Source of the DNA: VXYL01 sp965243175
GTDB taxonomy: Bacteria > Pseudomonadota > Gammaproteobacteria > Pseudomonadales > Azotimanducaceae
Direction of reading: 5' to 3'
Length of the DNA stretch: 64,000 nucleotides
Assembly: GCA_965243175.1 (NCBI GenBank)
Contig: OZ251532.1
Span: forward strand, 124,001-188,000
Numbering within the stretch: the first letter of the stretch is position 1; each line of letters opens with the position of its first letter. The translations under genes were made by a program, and so were the position numbers. This document shows positions 53,146 through 62,748 of this stretch, one piece after another. The notes below the pieces were generated by a model. It was not told the DNA's origin, made no database searches, and was given only the letters and a program-made list of their open reading frames with translations.

Positions 53146-54327
53146 ATGGCGGATCCGAACGAGAGCATGGCGACCACCGACATCTTCGAGCGTGGCCGGC
53201 CGCTTTACTTCGCTGGCAGACACGCGGAAATGTCGCGGCTGGCGCGTTACCTTCGGGCGCTGCGCTCGAACGGCGATGCGACGGTGGGCATGGTGCTCAT
53301 CGACGGCGTGCAAGGCATCGGCAAGACGCAGTTGGCCTTGGAGTTCGCTCGCCGACAGTGCGCGGAGGATCAGCGAATCCTGCATCTGGCTTGCGGCGTC
53401 GACGCCTTGTCGGGCGATGCGGACGAGCTGGTGGACGCGCTGACGAAAGGGTTGCCGAAGCGCGATGCCAGCGCCGCCAACCTGGTCGACTCCGCCCGGC
53501 GCAACGTGAAGGCGCTTCCCTTTCGGATCCAGCTGCGCGAACGGGATCGAACCTTCGCGCAGCTGCTCGATACGACGCGACAGCGCGGCTGGTGGGATGG
53601 CCACGCTCTGATACTGACCATCGACGAGATCCAAACCATCGAGCCGGCACCGCGAGCGCTGCTGAAAGTGCTGCACGAGGGCTTCCACGGCTGCCCCATC
53701 ATGGCCATCGGCATGGGGCTGCAACACGCGCAGGAAGTGCTCTCCACGAAGGCGGTCGGCGAGGACGGCGACGTGTACAAGGGTGCCATCTCCAGATTCG
53801 GCCTGCGTCTGACGCTGGATGCGCTTTCCGAAGACGAGGCGGCCGAGGCGGTTGAACGCGGCGTCGAATCCACCGGGCTGGGCACCGTGCCGACGGCCCT
53901 CGCCAAGCGAATCGGCGCGGAGGCCAAGGGGTTCCCGCAACACCTGCACGGCTACATCCAAGCGGTGGTGGACGCCCTCGCGGAAGGGCAGGATCTGCAA
54001 TCGGCAAGCGTCCAAGCGCGGATTCTTTCCGCCGGAGGCGATGCCAAAACGGATTTCTACCGCTCCCGCCTGCAATCGGTGAATCGTCGCTACCGCGTCG
54101 GTATCCTCCATCTAGCCACCGCCATGCGCGGTGGCCCACTACCGTTTCACGACGCGATCAAGGCTATCGACGACCTTGGCGTACCGGACGTGGCGGGCGC
54201 TGCGGTGGTGTCGGAAGCGATCGAGAAAGGCGTCCTTCGCCACCGCGAAGACGACACGCTGGCGTTTCCGATACCTTCGTTCCACGGCTACGTGGTGCAG
54301 TTGGCCGAATCTTCGCGCGTAGCCTAG
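53146..54327 (+). CDS. second AAA ATPase of unknown role
   Basis: 393 residues from ATG 53146 (53167 is possible and has GAGAG upstream). Walker A IDGVQGIGKTQLALEFA (about residues 45-61), Walker B LILTIDEIQTIE (about 160), sensor-like IMAIGMGLQHA and a helical C terminus with a probable winged-helix end. The plan resembles the ATPase at 48.3 kb, but identity is low by eye. Its target is unknown. It follows an XRE regulator and ends close to a reverse-strand small gene. Confidence 0.72.
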   Translation: MADPNESMATTDIFERGRPLYFAGRHAEMSRLARYLRALRSNGDATVGMVLIDGVQGIGKTQLALEFARRQCAEDQRILHLACGVDALSGDADELVDALTKGLPKRDASAANLVDSARRNVKALPFRIQLRERDRTFAQLLDTTRQRGWWDGHALILTIDEIQTIEPAPRALLKVLHEGFHGCPIMAIGMGLQHAQEVLSTKAVGEDGDVYKGAISRFGLRLTLDALSEDEAAEAVERGVESTGLGTVPTALAKRIGAEAKGFPQHLHGYIQAVVDALAEGQDLQSASVQARILSAGGDAKTDFYRSRLQSVNRRYRVGILHLATAMRGGPLPFHDAIKAIDDLGVPDVAGAAVVSEAIEKGVLRHREDDTLAFPIPSFHGYVVQLAESSRVA

Positions 54328-54426
54328 CCCCCAGATTCGCTCGCGCGACGCTTGGCGGCGTTGGCCACCGCCAACCACCTGCTCCCCTGCGTTCGACTCT
54401 TCAGACCTCCGTTGGGCCCCGTGGCG

Positions 54427-54645
54427 TCATCGCTTGAGCGGCTTCGGCTTCGGCAGACGGTCGACGTCGACACTGTCGTGCATGATGCCGAGACGCACTT
54501 GCTCGATGGTCCACGAGGGGAGCGGCGACAGTTCGCCGAGTTCGGGATGCTCCGCCGCCTGGTGGTCGATTTCGTGGGGGTGTCGCACACTGTGGAACGT
54601 GGCGGCCGCGAACCCGTTAAGCTTCGGATCGTGCGGGTAGGGCAT
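54427..54645 (-). CDS. small protein sharing N terminus with the 32.1-kb small protein
   Basis: 72 residues. The N-terminal 19 residues match the pattern MP[FY]PxDPKLxGxAAxxFHS. The remainder (SWTIEQVRLGIMHDSVDVD) differs from the sister protein. Convergent with the second ATPase gene, about 100 nt apart. No coupled partner gene follows it on its own strand. Unknown function. Confidence 0.6.
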   Translation of the reverse strand: MPYPHDPKLNGFAAATFHSVRHPHEIDHQAAEHPELGELSPLPSWTIEQVRLGIMHDSVDVDRLPKPKPLKR

Positions 54646-54838
54646 GGCCAGTGGTCCACCTGAGCGACGGTACAACCGTACCTCAAGCGGATGGCCGTGT
54701 GAAGGCGGCCCTTGGAGCACCAAGCAGACGCCACAGCGTGCCGTACACCCGTCCACGCTCGCACGGTCGCAGGCGGCGCCCGCAATCGAGTATGCTCGGC
54801 CTCTCCGCCAAGGGCCCACCCGCAGGCAAAGGAACGCC

Positions 54839-57673
54839 GTGAGCATCGCCATCGCCGATTTCGGTACACCGTCGGCGCGACGCAACGGCCATGCCGTGGC
54901 CGAGGTCGCGCTCAGCATCGACGGGCAGTCGCTGCGGGTGCCGGCCGGCACGTCCATCATGCGGGCGGCTAGGGCCGCCGGGCTGGACATTCCCAAGCTC
55001 TGCGCCACGGATGCGCTCAACGCCTTCGGCTCCTGCCGCGTCTGTCTCGTGGAAGTGGCCGGGCGGCGGGGGCTGGTGGCGTCCTGCACCGAGCCGGTGG
55101 CGGACGGCATGGTGGTGCGTACGCAGACGGAGGACGTCGCCAGAGTGCGGCGGGGCGTGCTCGAACTCTACATCTCCGATCACCCGCTCGATTGCCTCAC
55201 CTGCGCGGCGAACGGCGATTGCGAACTGCAAGACGTGGCGGGCGCGGTGGGCTTGCGCGACGTCCGCTTTGAGCCCGGCGCGAATCATCTAGAGGCAGTG
55301 GCGGATACGTCCAACCCCTACTTCCAGTTCGACCCGGCCAAGTGCATCGTCTGTTCGCGTTGCGTTCGCGCCTGCGACGAGGTGCAGGGCACGTTCGCGC
55401 TCGCCATCGACGGGCGCGGCTTCGCCTCGAAGGTGGCCACCGGGGCGGACGCCTTCTTCGATTCCGAATGCGTTTCCTGCGGCGCCTGCGTGCAGGCGTG
55501 TCCCACCGCCACGCTCATCGAGAAGTCCGTGGTGGAGCACGGCGTACCGGATCGTAGCGTGGACACCACCTGCGCCTATTGCGGCGTCGGCTGCTCGTTC
55601 CGCGCCGAGGTGAAGGGCGATCAGGTGGTGCGCATGGTTCCGCACAAGGACGGCAAGGCCAACCACGGGCATTCCTGCGTGAAGGGGCGCTTCGCGTGGG
55701 GCTACGCCAACCATCGGGATCGCGTCACCGCGCCGATGATCCGCGAAAGCACCGCCGAGCCGTGGCGCGAGACCAGCTGGGAGGAAGCCGTCGCCTACGC
55801 CGCGCAGCGCTTGAAGGCGGTGCAGGCGAAGCACGGGCGCAAATCCATCGGCGGCATCACGTCCTCGCGCTGCACCAACGAGGAAGTGTGGGTGGTGCAG
55901 AAGATGGTGCGCACCGCCTTCGGCAACAACAACGTGGACACCTGCGCCCGGGTGTGCCACTCGCCCACCGGCTACGGCTTGAAGCACGCCTTCGGCACCT
56001 CGGCCGGCACCCAGGACTTCGACTCGGTGCGCGATGCGGATGTGATGGTGGTGATCGGCGCCAATCCCACCCAGGGGCATCCGGTGTTCGCCTCGCTGAT
56101 GAAGCAGCGCTTGCGCGAAGGCGCGAAGCTGGTGGTGTGCGACCCGCGGCGCATCGAAATGGTGCGCACGGCGCATATCGAAGCGAGCCACCACCTGGCG
56201 CTGCGGCCGGGCACCAACGTGCCGCTGATGAACGCCTTCGCCCACGTGGTGGCCACGGAAGACCTCATCGACCATGCCTTCGTGCGCGAACGCTGCGATG
56301 TGGAATCCTTCCGCGAATGGCTCGACTTCGCGCGCGACGACGCCAATGCGCCGGAGCAAGTGGCCTCGATCTGCGGCGTGGAAGCCGAGGCCATTCGCGC
56401 CGCCGCCCGCCTCTATGCCAAGGCCGGCAACGGCGCCATCTACTACGGTCTCGGCGTCACCGAGCACAGCCAGGGTTCGACGATGGTCATGGCGATGGCG
56501 AATCTGGCGATGGCCACCGGCAACATCGGGCGTCCGGGCGTTGGCGTGAACCCGCTGCGCGGGCAGAACAACGTGCAAGGCTCCTGCGACATGGGCTCCT
56601 TTCCGCACGAACTGTCGGACTATCGGCGGGTGGACGACGCCCCGGTGCGCGCCGTCTTCGCCGAACACTGGCGTTGCGACTTGGATCCTGAGCCAGGCCT
56701 GCGCATCCCCAACATGCTGGACGACGCCGTGGCCGGCACCTTCAAGGCGCTGTACGTGCAAGGCGAGGACATCGCGCAGTCGGACCCGAACACCCAGCAC
56801 GTGGAAGCCGCCCTCGACGCGATGGAGTGCGTCATCGTCCAGGACCTGTTCCTGAACGAGACCGCCAAGTTCGCGCACGTCTTCTTCCCCGGCACGTCGT
56901 TTCTGGAGAAGGACGGCACCTTCGTGAACGCCGAGCGGCGCATCAACCGCGTGCGGGCGGTGATGCCTTCCCAGGCCGGGATGCAGGAATGGGAGGCGAC
57001 GCAAGCGCTCGCCACGGCGATGGGCTATCCCATGAACTACCAATCCGCGGCGGAGATCCTCGCCGAAATCACCGCGCTCACGCCCACCTTCGCTGGCGTG
57101 TCGTTCGAGGTGCTGGACCGCGAAGGCAGCGTCCAGTGGCCGTGCAACGACGCCGCGCCCCAGGGCACGCAGGTCATGCACGAACGCGAGTTCGTGCGCG
57201 GCAAGGGGCTGTTCTCGCGCACCGACTACCAGCCGACGCCGGAACGCGCCAACCGCAAGTTCCCGCTGCTGCTCACCACCGGGCGGCAGCTCAGCCAGTA
57301 CAACGTCGGCGCCCAGACGCGGCGCACGGAGAACATCGCCTGGCTGGAGGAAGACGTCCTGGAAATCCACCCGGCGGACGCCGAAGCGCGCGGCGTTCGG
57401 ACTGGCGATTGGGTCTCCGTCACCAGCCGCAAAGGCGAGATCACGCTGGCCGCGGAAATCACCGAACGGGTGGTGCCCGGCGTCGTCTACACCACCTTCC
57501 ACCACCCCGCCACCGGCACCAACGTGGTCACCACGGAGCTTTCGGACTGGGCCACCAACTGCCCGGAGTACAAGGTCACTGCGGTGGAAGTGCGCCCGGC
57601 GAACCACCGCTCGCCTTGGCAGGAACGCTTCCAGGAACGGGCGCGGGTGCAGGCGGAAGCCGTTCCCGGCTGA
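54839..57673 (+). CDS. formate dehydrogenase alpha subunit, NuoG-like N terminus
   Basis: 944 residues; oxidises formate to CO2 in the cytoplasm using a molybdenum or tungsten bis-MGD cofactor. The N terminus holds a 2Fe-2S ferredoxin fold and a NuoG-like iron-sulfur segment (FGSCRVCLVEVAG, HPLDCLTCAANGDCELQ), then two 4Fe-4S motifs (CIVCSRCVRACDE, CVSCGACVQACPT). The catalytic part begins CAYCGVGCSF and has the active-site Cys in ARVCHSPTGYG; it is the cysteine rather than selenocysteine form. GTG start preceded by AAAGGA. No beta or gamma (diaphorase) subunit gene is adjacent; fdhD follows. Confidence 0.92.
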   Translation: MSIAIADFGTPSARRNGHAVAEVALSIDGQSLRVPAGTSIMRAARAAGLDIPKLCATDALNAFGSCRVCLVEVAGRRGLVASCTEPVADGMVVRTQTEDVARVRRGVLELYISDHPLDCLTCAANGDCELQDVAGAVGLRDVRFEPGANHLEAVADTSNPYFQFDPAKCIVCSRCVRACDEVQGTFALAIDGRGFASKVATGADAFFDSECVSCGACVQACPTATLIEKSVVEHGVPDRSVDTTCAYCGVGCSFRAEVKGDQVVRMVPHKDGKANHGHSCVKGRFAWGYANHRDRVTAPMIRESTAEPWRETSWEEAVAYAAQRLKAVQAKHGRKSIGGITSSRCTNEEVWVVQKMVRTAFGNNNVDTCARVCHSPTGYGLKHAFGTSAGTQDFDSVRDADVMVVIGANPTQGHPVFASLMKQRLREGAKLVVCDPRRIEMVRTAHIEASHHLALRPGTNVPLMNAFAHVVATEDLIDHAFVRERCDVESFREWLDFARDDANAPEQVASICGVEAEAIRAAARLYAKAGNGAIYYGLGVTEHSQGSTMVMAMANLAMATGNIGRPGVGVNPLRGQNNVQGSCDMGSFPHELSDYRRVDDAPVRAVFAEHWRCDLDPEPGLRIPNMLDDAVAGTFKALYVQGEDIAQSDPNTQHVEAALDAMECVIVQDLFLNETAKFAHVFFPGTSFLEKDGTFVNAERRINRVRAVMPSQAGMQEWEATQALATAMGYPMNYQSAAEILAEITALTPTFAGVSFEVLDREGSVQWPCNDAAPQGTQVMHEREFVRGKGLFSRTDYQPTPERANRKFPLLLTTGRQLSQYNVGAQTRRTENIAWLEEDVLEIHPADAEARGVRTGDWVSVTSRKGEITLAAEITERVVPGVVYTTFHHPATGTNVVTTELSDWATNCPEYKVTAVEVRPANHRSPWQERFQERARVQAEAVPG

Positions 57674-57692
57674 CCATCCGGCGGGCCCCGCC

Positions 57693-58577
57693 TTGGGCAT
57701 CGACGTCATTTCCGCTACCGCAACGCCAGCGCAGAGCGTGCGCGTGGAGGTGCGTTTCCGGGGACGCGACGAAGCCGAAGGCACCGATCTCGTCACCGTC
57801 GAAGAGCCGCTGGAAATTCGCCTCGGCTACCGGGCGCCACGCGAGACGGAAGCAGACGGCTACGCGGAAATGAGCATCGCCGTGACGATGCGCACCCCCG
57901 GCGACGACTTCGACCTCGCCCTGGGCTTCCTGCTCGGCGAAGGCGTGATCGCCGCGCCGAAGGACGTCGCCAGCATCGAGTTCTGCGGCCCGCCCAGCCC
58001 GGACAAAGGGCTGCGCAACGTCGTCAAGGTCACACTGGCGGACGACGTGCGCTTCGACGCCGAGCGACTCTCGCGGCACGTCTTCACGTCCTCCAGCTGC
58101 GGCGTATGCGGCAAGGCATCGCTGGACGCCGTGCGCATGGAAACGCCAACCGTGGAGCGCCGCGCCTTGAACATCGACGCCGCAGCCCTTGCCAACCTGC
58201 CCGCCTCACTCCGCGAAAAGCAGCGCGAGTTCGCCCGCACCGGCGGCCTGCACGCCTCAGCTTGCTTCGACGCCAGCGGCCAAATCCACCGTCTGCGCGA
58301 AGACGTGGGGCGCCACAACGCCCTCGACAAGCTCATCGGCTCCTACTTGGTGGAAGGCGAAGACGCGCCGTTGACGGCGATGGGCGTGCTGCTCTCGGGC
58401 CGCGCCAGCTTCGAGCTGGTGCAGAAGGCCGCCATGACCCGCGCCCCGCTGATCGCCGCCATCGGCCCGCCGTCCAGCCTAGCCATCGAACTCGCCGCCG
58501 AGACCGGCATCGGCCTGATCGGATTCCTCAAGGCGGAGACGTTCAACGTCTACGTCGCACCCCACGACGAGCTGTGA
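57693..58577 (+). CDS. fdhD: formate dehydrogenase accessory sulfurtransferase FdhD
   Basis: 294 residues; passes sulfur to the molybdenum cofactor of formate dehydrogenase. Seen: EEPLEIRLGYR, DFDLALGFLLGEGV, the Cys-x-x-Cys SSSCGVCGKASL (about 138-142), TGGLHASACFD, EDVGRHNALDK and GRASFELVQKAAM. TTG start 19 nt after the dehydrogenase stop. Its presence supports the preceding gene as a real formate dehydrogenase. Confidence 0.95.
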   Translation: MGIDVISATATPAQSVRVEVRFRGRDEAEGTDLVTVEEPLEIRLGYRAPRETEADGYAEMSIAVTMRTPGDDFDLALGFLLGEGVIAAPKDVASIEFCGPPSPDKGLRNVVKVTLADDVRFDAERLSRHVFTSSSCGVCGKASLDAVRMETPTVERRALNIDAAALANLPASLREKQREFARTGGLHASACFDASGQIHRLREDVGRHNALDKLIGSYLVEGEDAPLTAMGVLLSGRASFELVQKAAMTRAPLIAAIGPPSSLAIELAAETGIGLIGFLKAETFNVYVAPHDEL

Positions 58578-58663
58578 CTCGAAGGCGCTACGGCCACCGA
58601 AGAATCTCTTTCAACCGCGACGTGACCTTCCGGCGCTTTGGCGAATCCGCTTCTCCCCAGCGT

Positions 58664-59476
58664 TCACTGCCCGCTTGTCAGTTCCGCCAAGCGCTCGACG
58701 CGCTGCTTGAACTCGTCCACGCCGGCGTAGCGGCCGCCATGCACGAACCGGTCGGCACCTGCTTCGGCGTAGGCGGCGAGCGTGTCCGCGGTCGCGTTCG
58801 GATCGTGGAGGGGCAACGCACCCATCACAGTGGCGGCGCCGGGTGTTCGGTTCTCCGCCGCGCAGAAGTCGCGGTAGGTGGCCATGTGCTTGGCCAGCTT
58901 GTCCGGTTTCAGCGCCATCGGCAGCCAGCCGTCGCCGTAGCGGGCTGCGCGGCGCAGGGCGTGGGGCGGGCCGCCGCCGATCAGCACTGGGGGCTTCGCG
59001 GGACGCGGCTTGAACACGAAACGCTGGCCGTTGCGGGTGGCCTCGTCGTCCGCGAAGCAGCGGTTCAGCAAGTCCAGCACGTCGTCGGCAATCGCGCCGC
59101 GCTGGGAACGCGGTACGCCGAGGGCGCGGAACTCGGCGTCCATCCAGCCGATGCCGGCGCCGACGATCAGCCGTTCGCCGGAGAGTTCCTGAAGGGATGC
59201 GATCTGCTTGACCGTGGGCAGGGCAGGGCGATAGGGCAGCACGAGAACGCCGACGCCAAGGCGGATGCGGCGCGTGGCGCCGGCCAGCCATGCCAATGCG
59301 ATGAGCGGATCGACGTAGCGGCCGCCGGAGCCTTCGGCGTCGTCCGGCGGAATGGCGATGTGATCGACGACCCACGCCGATTCCAAGCCGGCGGATTCGG
59401 CGAGGGCGACGCATTGCGCCAGGGTCGCTGGCGTCGATTGCTCGCCCATGTTGCGCAGGGTGATGCCGATGTGCAT
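58664..59476 (-). CDS. LLM-class (luciferase-like) flavin oxidoreductase
   Basis: 270 residues. Luciferase-like/F420-type TIM barrel: LRNMGEQSTPATLAQCV, ESAWVVDHIA, RRIRLGVGVLVLPYR, GERLIVGAGIGWMDAEF, PPVLIGGGPPHALRRAARYGDGW. Uses FMN or F420; substrate unknown. ATG with GGAGAGA about 6 nt upstream. 41 nt downstream of the PPK2 gene on the same strand. Confidence 0.88.
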   Translation of the reverse strand: MHIGITLRNMGEQSTPATLAQCVALAESAGLESAWVVDHIAIPPDDAEGSGGRYVDPLIALAWLAGATRRIRLGVGVLVLPYRPALPTVKQIASLQELSGERLIVGAGIGWMDAEFRALGVPRSQRGAIADDVLDLLNRCFADDEATRNGQRFVFKPRPAKPPVLIGGGPPHALRRAARYGDGWLPMALKPDKLAKHMATYRDFCAAENRTPGAATVMGALPLHDPNATADTLAAYAEAGADRFVHGGRYAGVDEFKQRVERLAELTSGQ

Positions 59477-59517
59477 GGCTCTCTCCTCGATTCGTGGTCG
59501 CGGGGTTCTCCGACTGC

Positions 59518-60396
59518 TCAAGGGCTGTCGAGCACCTGCCGGGCGGTTTCGATCTCCTCCAGCAGCTTGGCGGCCGGCCGGGGAAAGCGCGGGCCGATGC
59601 GCTTCAGGGTCTGCACGATGATCGACGCGACGACGACGCGGGTCGTCGGCTTGTGGTCGGCCGGCACCACGTACCAAGGGGCTTCAGCCGTGCTCGTCGC
59701 CTGCAACGCGGTCTCGAACGCGCTGCGGTAGTCGTCCCAACGGCGGCGCGCGGCCAAGTCGGAGGGATCGTACTTCCAGTTCCTCTTCGGGTCGTGCAGG
59801 CGCTTGACGATACGCTGCCGCTGTTCCTCCTTCGACACGTTGAGAAAGAACTTCACGACGCGGATGCCGTTGCGCGCCAAATGGCTCTCGAAGGCCACGA
59901 TGTCGTCCAGACGCTGCTGCCAGAACGTGTCGTCCGCGTCCTCCGGCGAGAGCTTGCGCGCCGCGAGCAACTCCGGCTGCACGCGCACGGTGACCACTTC
60001 TTCGTAGTGGGAGCGGTTGAAGATGCCGATACGCCCGCGCTCCGGCAGCGCCAGCCAATGCCGATGCAGCCAGGTGTGTCCCAGTTCGGTCGTCGTCGGG
60101 CGCGAGAAATCCGCCACCCGGAAGCCCTGCGAGTTCACGCCAGCGGTGACGTGCCTGATGGTGCTGTCCTTCCCCGCCGCGTCCATGCCGTGGAAGATCA
60201 GCAGCAGCGCATGGCGGCTCTCGGCGAAGAGCCGGCGTTGCAGCTCCGCGAAGCGCTCCACCCGCCGTTGCAGCAGCCTGGCCAGCTTGCGCTCGCCGTA
60301 GTCGAGGTGCAGGTGGGTCGGCAGTGCGGCCAGGTCGACGGGCGTTCCCGGCGTCACCAGAAAGTCCTCGACTCGAAACGGCAGCGTGGAAGGCAT
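59518..60396 (-). CDS. polyphosphate kinase 2 family protein
   Basis: 292 residues; transfers phosphate between polyphosphate and nucleotides. Walker A FHGMDAAGKDSTIRH, then PTTTELGHTWLHRHW, lid-region RIGIFNRSHYEEV, VKFFLNVSKEEQRQRI and WKYDPSDLAARRRWDDY, all typical of PPK2. Preference for ADP or AMP cannot be told by eye. Chosen ATG 60396 gives the usual short N terminus. Confidence 0.93.
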   Translation of the reverse strand: MPSTLPFRVEDFLVTPGTPVDLAALPTHLHLDYGERKLARLLQRRVERFAELQRRLFAESRHALLLIFHGMDAAGKDSTIRHVTAGVNSQGFRVADFSRPTTTELGHTWLHRHWLALPERGRIGIFNRSHYEEVVTVRVQPELLAARKLSPEDADDTFWQQRLDDIVAFESHLARNGIRVVKFFLNVSKEEQRQRIVKRLHDPKRNWKYDPSDLAARRRWDDYRSAFETALQATSTAEAPWYVVPADHKPTTRVVVASIIVQTLKRIGPRFPRPAAKLLEEIETARQVLDSP

Positions 60397-60494
60397 TGCA
60401 GGCTCGATGGTTCGGCGGTTGGCGGTCAAGCATACCGACATTGCTCAAGCGCACGCGATTGCCCGGGTGTACGGCAAACCGTAGATGCGTCACC

Positions 60495-61784
60495 ATGCCG
60501 CGCATGGTCAATCGAACGACAAGCGAACTCGCGGCGCTGCGCGACGTGCTGCGCGCGGATCTGGACTTCCACGGCAGCGATGGTCGGCACTCCACACACG
60601 GCTGGCACCCGTTTCCCGCGAAGTTTCCGCCGCAGCTTCCGGGCTACTTCATCGAACGGCTCAGTCGCCCCGGCGACATGGTGCTCGACCCAATGTTCGG
60701 CTCCGGGACGACGATTCTGGAAGCGGTACGCCTGAAACGGAACGCGACGGGTTGCGACATCGATCCGCTCGCCCGCCTGATCGCCGAAGCCAAGCTCTCG
60801 CGCCTCGACCCTCTGCTGGCGCTGCAACTCGGCGGCACGGTGGTGGAGAGGGCGAGACACAGCTTCGCGAGCGAACGCCATCGGCTTGAGAGCGCCTTGC
60901 GCCAGCGCTTCGAGGGCAAGACGCGAGCGTTCGTGGACTACTGGTTCAGACCTACCCAACAGCTGGAACTGACCGCGCTGCTCGAGGCGATTGAGTCGCA
61001 TGCGCCGCCCGAGGCGCAGCGGTTCCTGCACATGGTGTTTTCGTCCACCATCATCGCCAAGTCCGGCGGCGTCTCATTGGCCCGCGATCTGGCCCACACC
61101 CGGCCGCACCGGGTGCAGGACAAGAAGCCGGTCTGCGCGTTCGACGAGTTCGCCAAGCGGCTGAAGACGGTGCTGGCTACCGGCAGCCAAATCGAAGCCA
61201 ACGTGGACGCGCGCATCCTTGCCCGCAGCGCCGAGAACACCGGCCTGCCTTCCCAGAGCGTCGACCTCGTAGTCACTTCGCCTCCCTACGCGAACAACGC
61301 CATCGACTACATGCGGGCGCACAAGTTCTCGCTGGTGTGGTTCGGTTGGAAGATCGAGGAACTCGCCAACATTCGCGCCCACTGCCTTGGCCACGACGCG
61401 AAGACGCAGCGCGAGTGGCACTCCCTGCCGGAGCAGTGCGAGAGCACGATCGAACGGTTAGGCGATGTCGACAAGCACAAGGCCGCCGCGCTCCGTCGCT
61501 ACTTCGGGGAGATGTTCGCGGTGTTCGCAGAGATGCATCGCGTCCTCAAGCCCGGCAAAGCGGCCATCGTCGTGGTCGGCAGTTCGACGCTGCGCGGCAT
61601 CGACGTCGAAACGCACAAAGGGCTTGCCGCCGTTGCCACCAGCGCAGGTTTCCAACTCGCCCACATCGGCGTTCGCCGCCTCGACCGCGACAAGCGCATG
61701 ATGCCGGCGCGATGGGGCAACGGCGGCAAGTCGCAGATCGAGCAGCGCATGCATGAGGAACATGTGCTCGGGCTGATGGCGTAA
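60495..61784 (+). CDS. orphan DNA methyltransferase, probable N4-cytosine or N6-adenine type
   Basis: 429 residues. Motif order: HGWHPFPAKFPP (motif X-like), VLDPMFGSGTTILEAVRL (motif I, SAM binding), a long central target-recognition-like region, then LVVTSPPYANNAIDYMRAHKF (motif IV, SPPY). SPPY favours N4-cytosine specificity. X-I-TRD-IV order fits the alpha class. No restriction endonuclease gene adjoins it, so it could be a solitary regulatory methylase or remnant of a restriction system. ATG 60495 chosen; ATG 60504 is also possible. Confidence 0.85.
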   Translation: MPRMVNRTTSELAALRDVLRADLDFHGSDGRHSTHGWHPFPAKFPPQLPGYFIERLSRPGDMVLDPMFGSGTTILEAVRLKRNATGCDIDPLARLIAEAKLSRLDPLLALQLGGTVVERARHSFASERHRLESALRQRFEGKTRAFVDYWFRPTQQLELTALLEAIESHAPPEAQRFLHMVFSSTIIAKSGGVSLARDLAHTRPHRVQDKKPVCAFDEFAKRLKTVLATGSQIEANVDARILARSAENTGLPSQSVDLVVTSPPYANNAIDYMRAHKFSLVWFGWKIEELANIRAHCLGHDAKTQREWHSLPEQCESTIERLGDVDKHKAAALRRYFGEMFAVFAEMHRVLKPGKAAIVVVGSSTLRGIDVETHKGLAAVATSAGFQLAHIGVRRLDRDKRMMPARWGNGGKSQIEQRMHEEHVLGLMA

Positions 61785-61809
61785 GCCGCCGGCACCCATC
61801 CCACCGAAC

Positions 61810-62748
61810 TCAGGGCGCTGGGGCTTCGCTCTCCTTCGGCTTGGCGCGGGCCCGTGGGTGCGCGGCGTCGTAGACCTTGGCCAGGTGCTGGTAGTTCAGG
61901 TGCGTGTAGGTTTGCGTGGTGGAGATGTCGGCGTGGCCGAGCAGTTCCTGCACGGCGCGCAGGTCGCCGCTCGATTCCAGGAGGTGGCTGGCGAAGCTGT
62001 GCCGCAGCATGTGCGGGTGGACGCCGTCGTTGCCAGCTGCGCGCATGGCGATCTTCTTCAAGCGCAGCTGCACGTTGCGGCCGGAGATTCGGGCGTTGCC
62101 GCGGCCTGTGAACAGCGGTTCGTCGCTGCTCGCGTTGGGGCGCGTCGCCAGCCAGTTGCGGATCGCTTCGCGGCACGGGCCGCCGAGGGGGACGATTCTC
62201 GTCTTGCTGCCCTTGCCCGTCACCGTGACGAAGCCGGCGGCGAGGTCCAGGTCGCGGATGTCGATGGCGACCAGTTCGGCGAGTCGAAGGCCGCTGCCGT
62301 AGAGGAGTTCCAGCATCGCCCGGTCGCGCACTTCCAGTTGCGACTCCACGGTACCGGCGAACAGTTGCGCGGTCTGGTCCGGGTCCAGCGCCTTCGGCAA
62401 CGGCTTGTCGCGTTTCGGCGCCCGCACTCCGCTCGCGGGATTGGCGTCGAGTTCGCCCCGCCGCACCAGGAACGCGAAGAGGCCGCGTGCGCTCGAAAGG
62501 TGGCGGGCGACGGACCGCGGCGCCATGCCGCCAGCGTGCAGTCGTCCGGCGAAGAGTCGCACTTGGGCCGGGCGAACGTCCGCAGCGCGGGTGCCTTCCC
62601 CGACCAAGGCGACGAAGGCTCGAAGGTCCCGCTCGTAGGCGGCGACGGTGTGCGGGGAAGCGCGCTTTTCCACGGAGAGATGCCGCAGATAGCGGCGAAC
62701 GTCTTCCTGCAGCGAACCCTCGTACACCTCGCCCGAGGCAGCGATCAT
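61810..62748 (-). CDS. xerC: tyrosine recombinase XerC
   Basis: 312 residues; resolves chromosome dimers with XerD at dif. N-terminal SAM-like domain, catalytic Arg in LLYGSGLRLAELV, HPHMLRHSFASHLL (His and Arg), ELLGHADIST (His) and tyrosine in TQTYTHLN. Overlaps DUF484 by 4 nt, the conserved gammaproteobacterial order. Confidence 0.95.
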   Translation of the reverse strand: MIAASGEVYEGSLQEDVRRYLRHLSVEKRASPHTVAAYERDLRAFVALVGEGTRAADVRPAQVRLFAGRLHAGGMAPRSVARHLSSARGLFAFLVRRGELDANPASGVRAPKRDKPLPKALDPDQTAQLFAGTVESQLEVRDRAMLELLYGSGLRLAELVAIDIRDLDLAAGFVTVTGKGSKTRIVPLGGPCREAIRNWLATRPNASSDEPLFTGRGNARISGRNVQLRLKKIAMRAAGNDGVHPHMLRHSFASHLLESSGDLRAVQELLGHADISTTQTYTHLNYQHLAKVYDAAHPRARAKPKESEAPAP

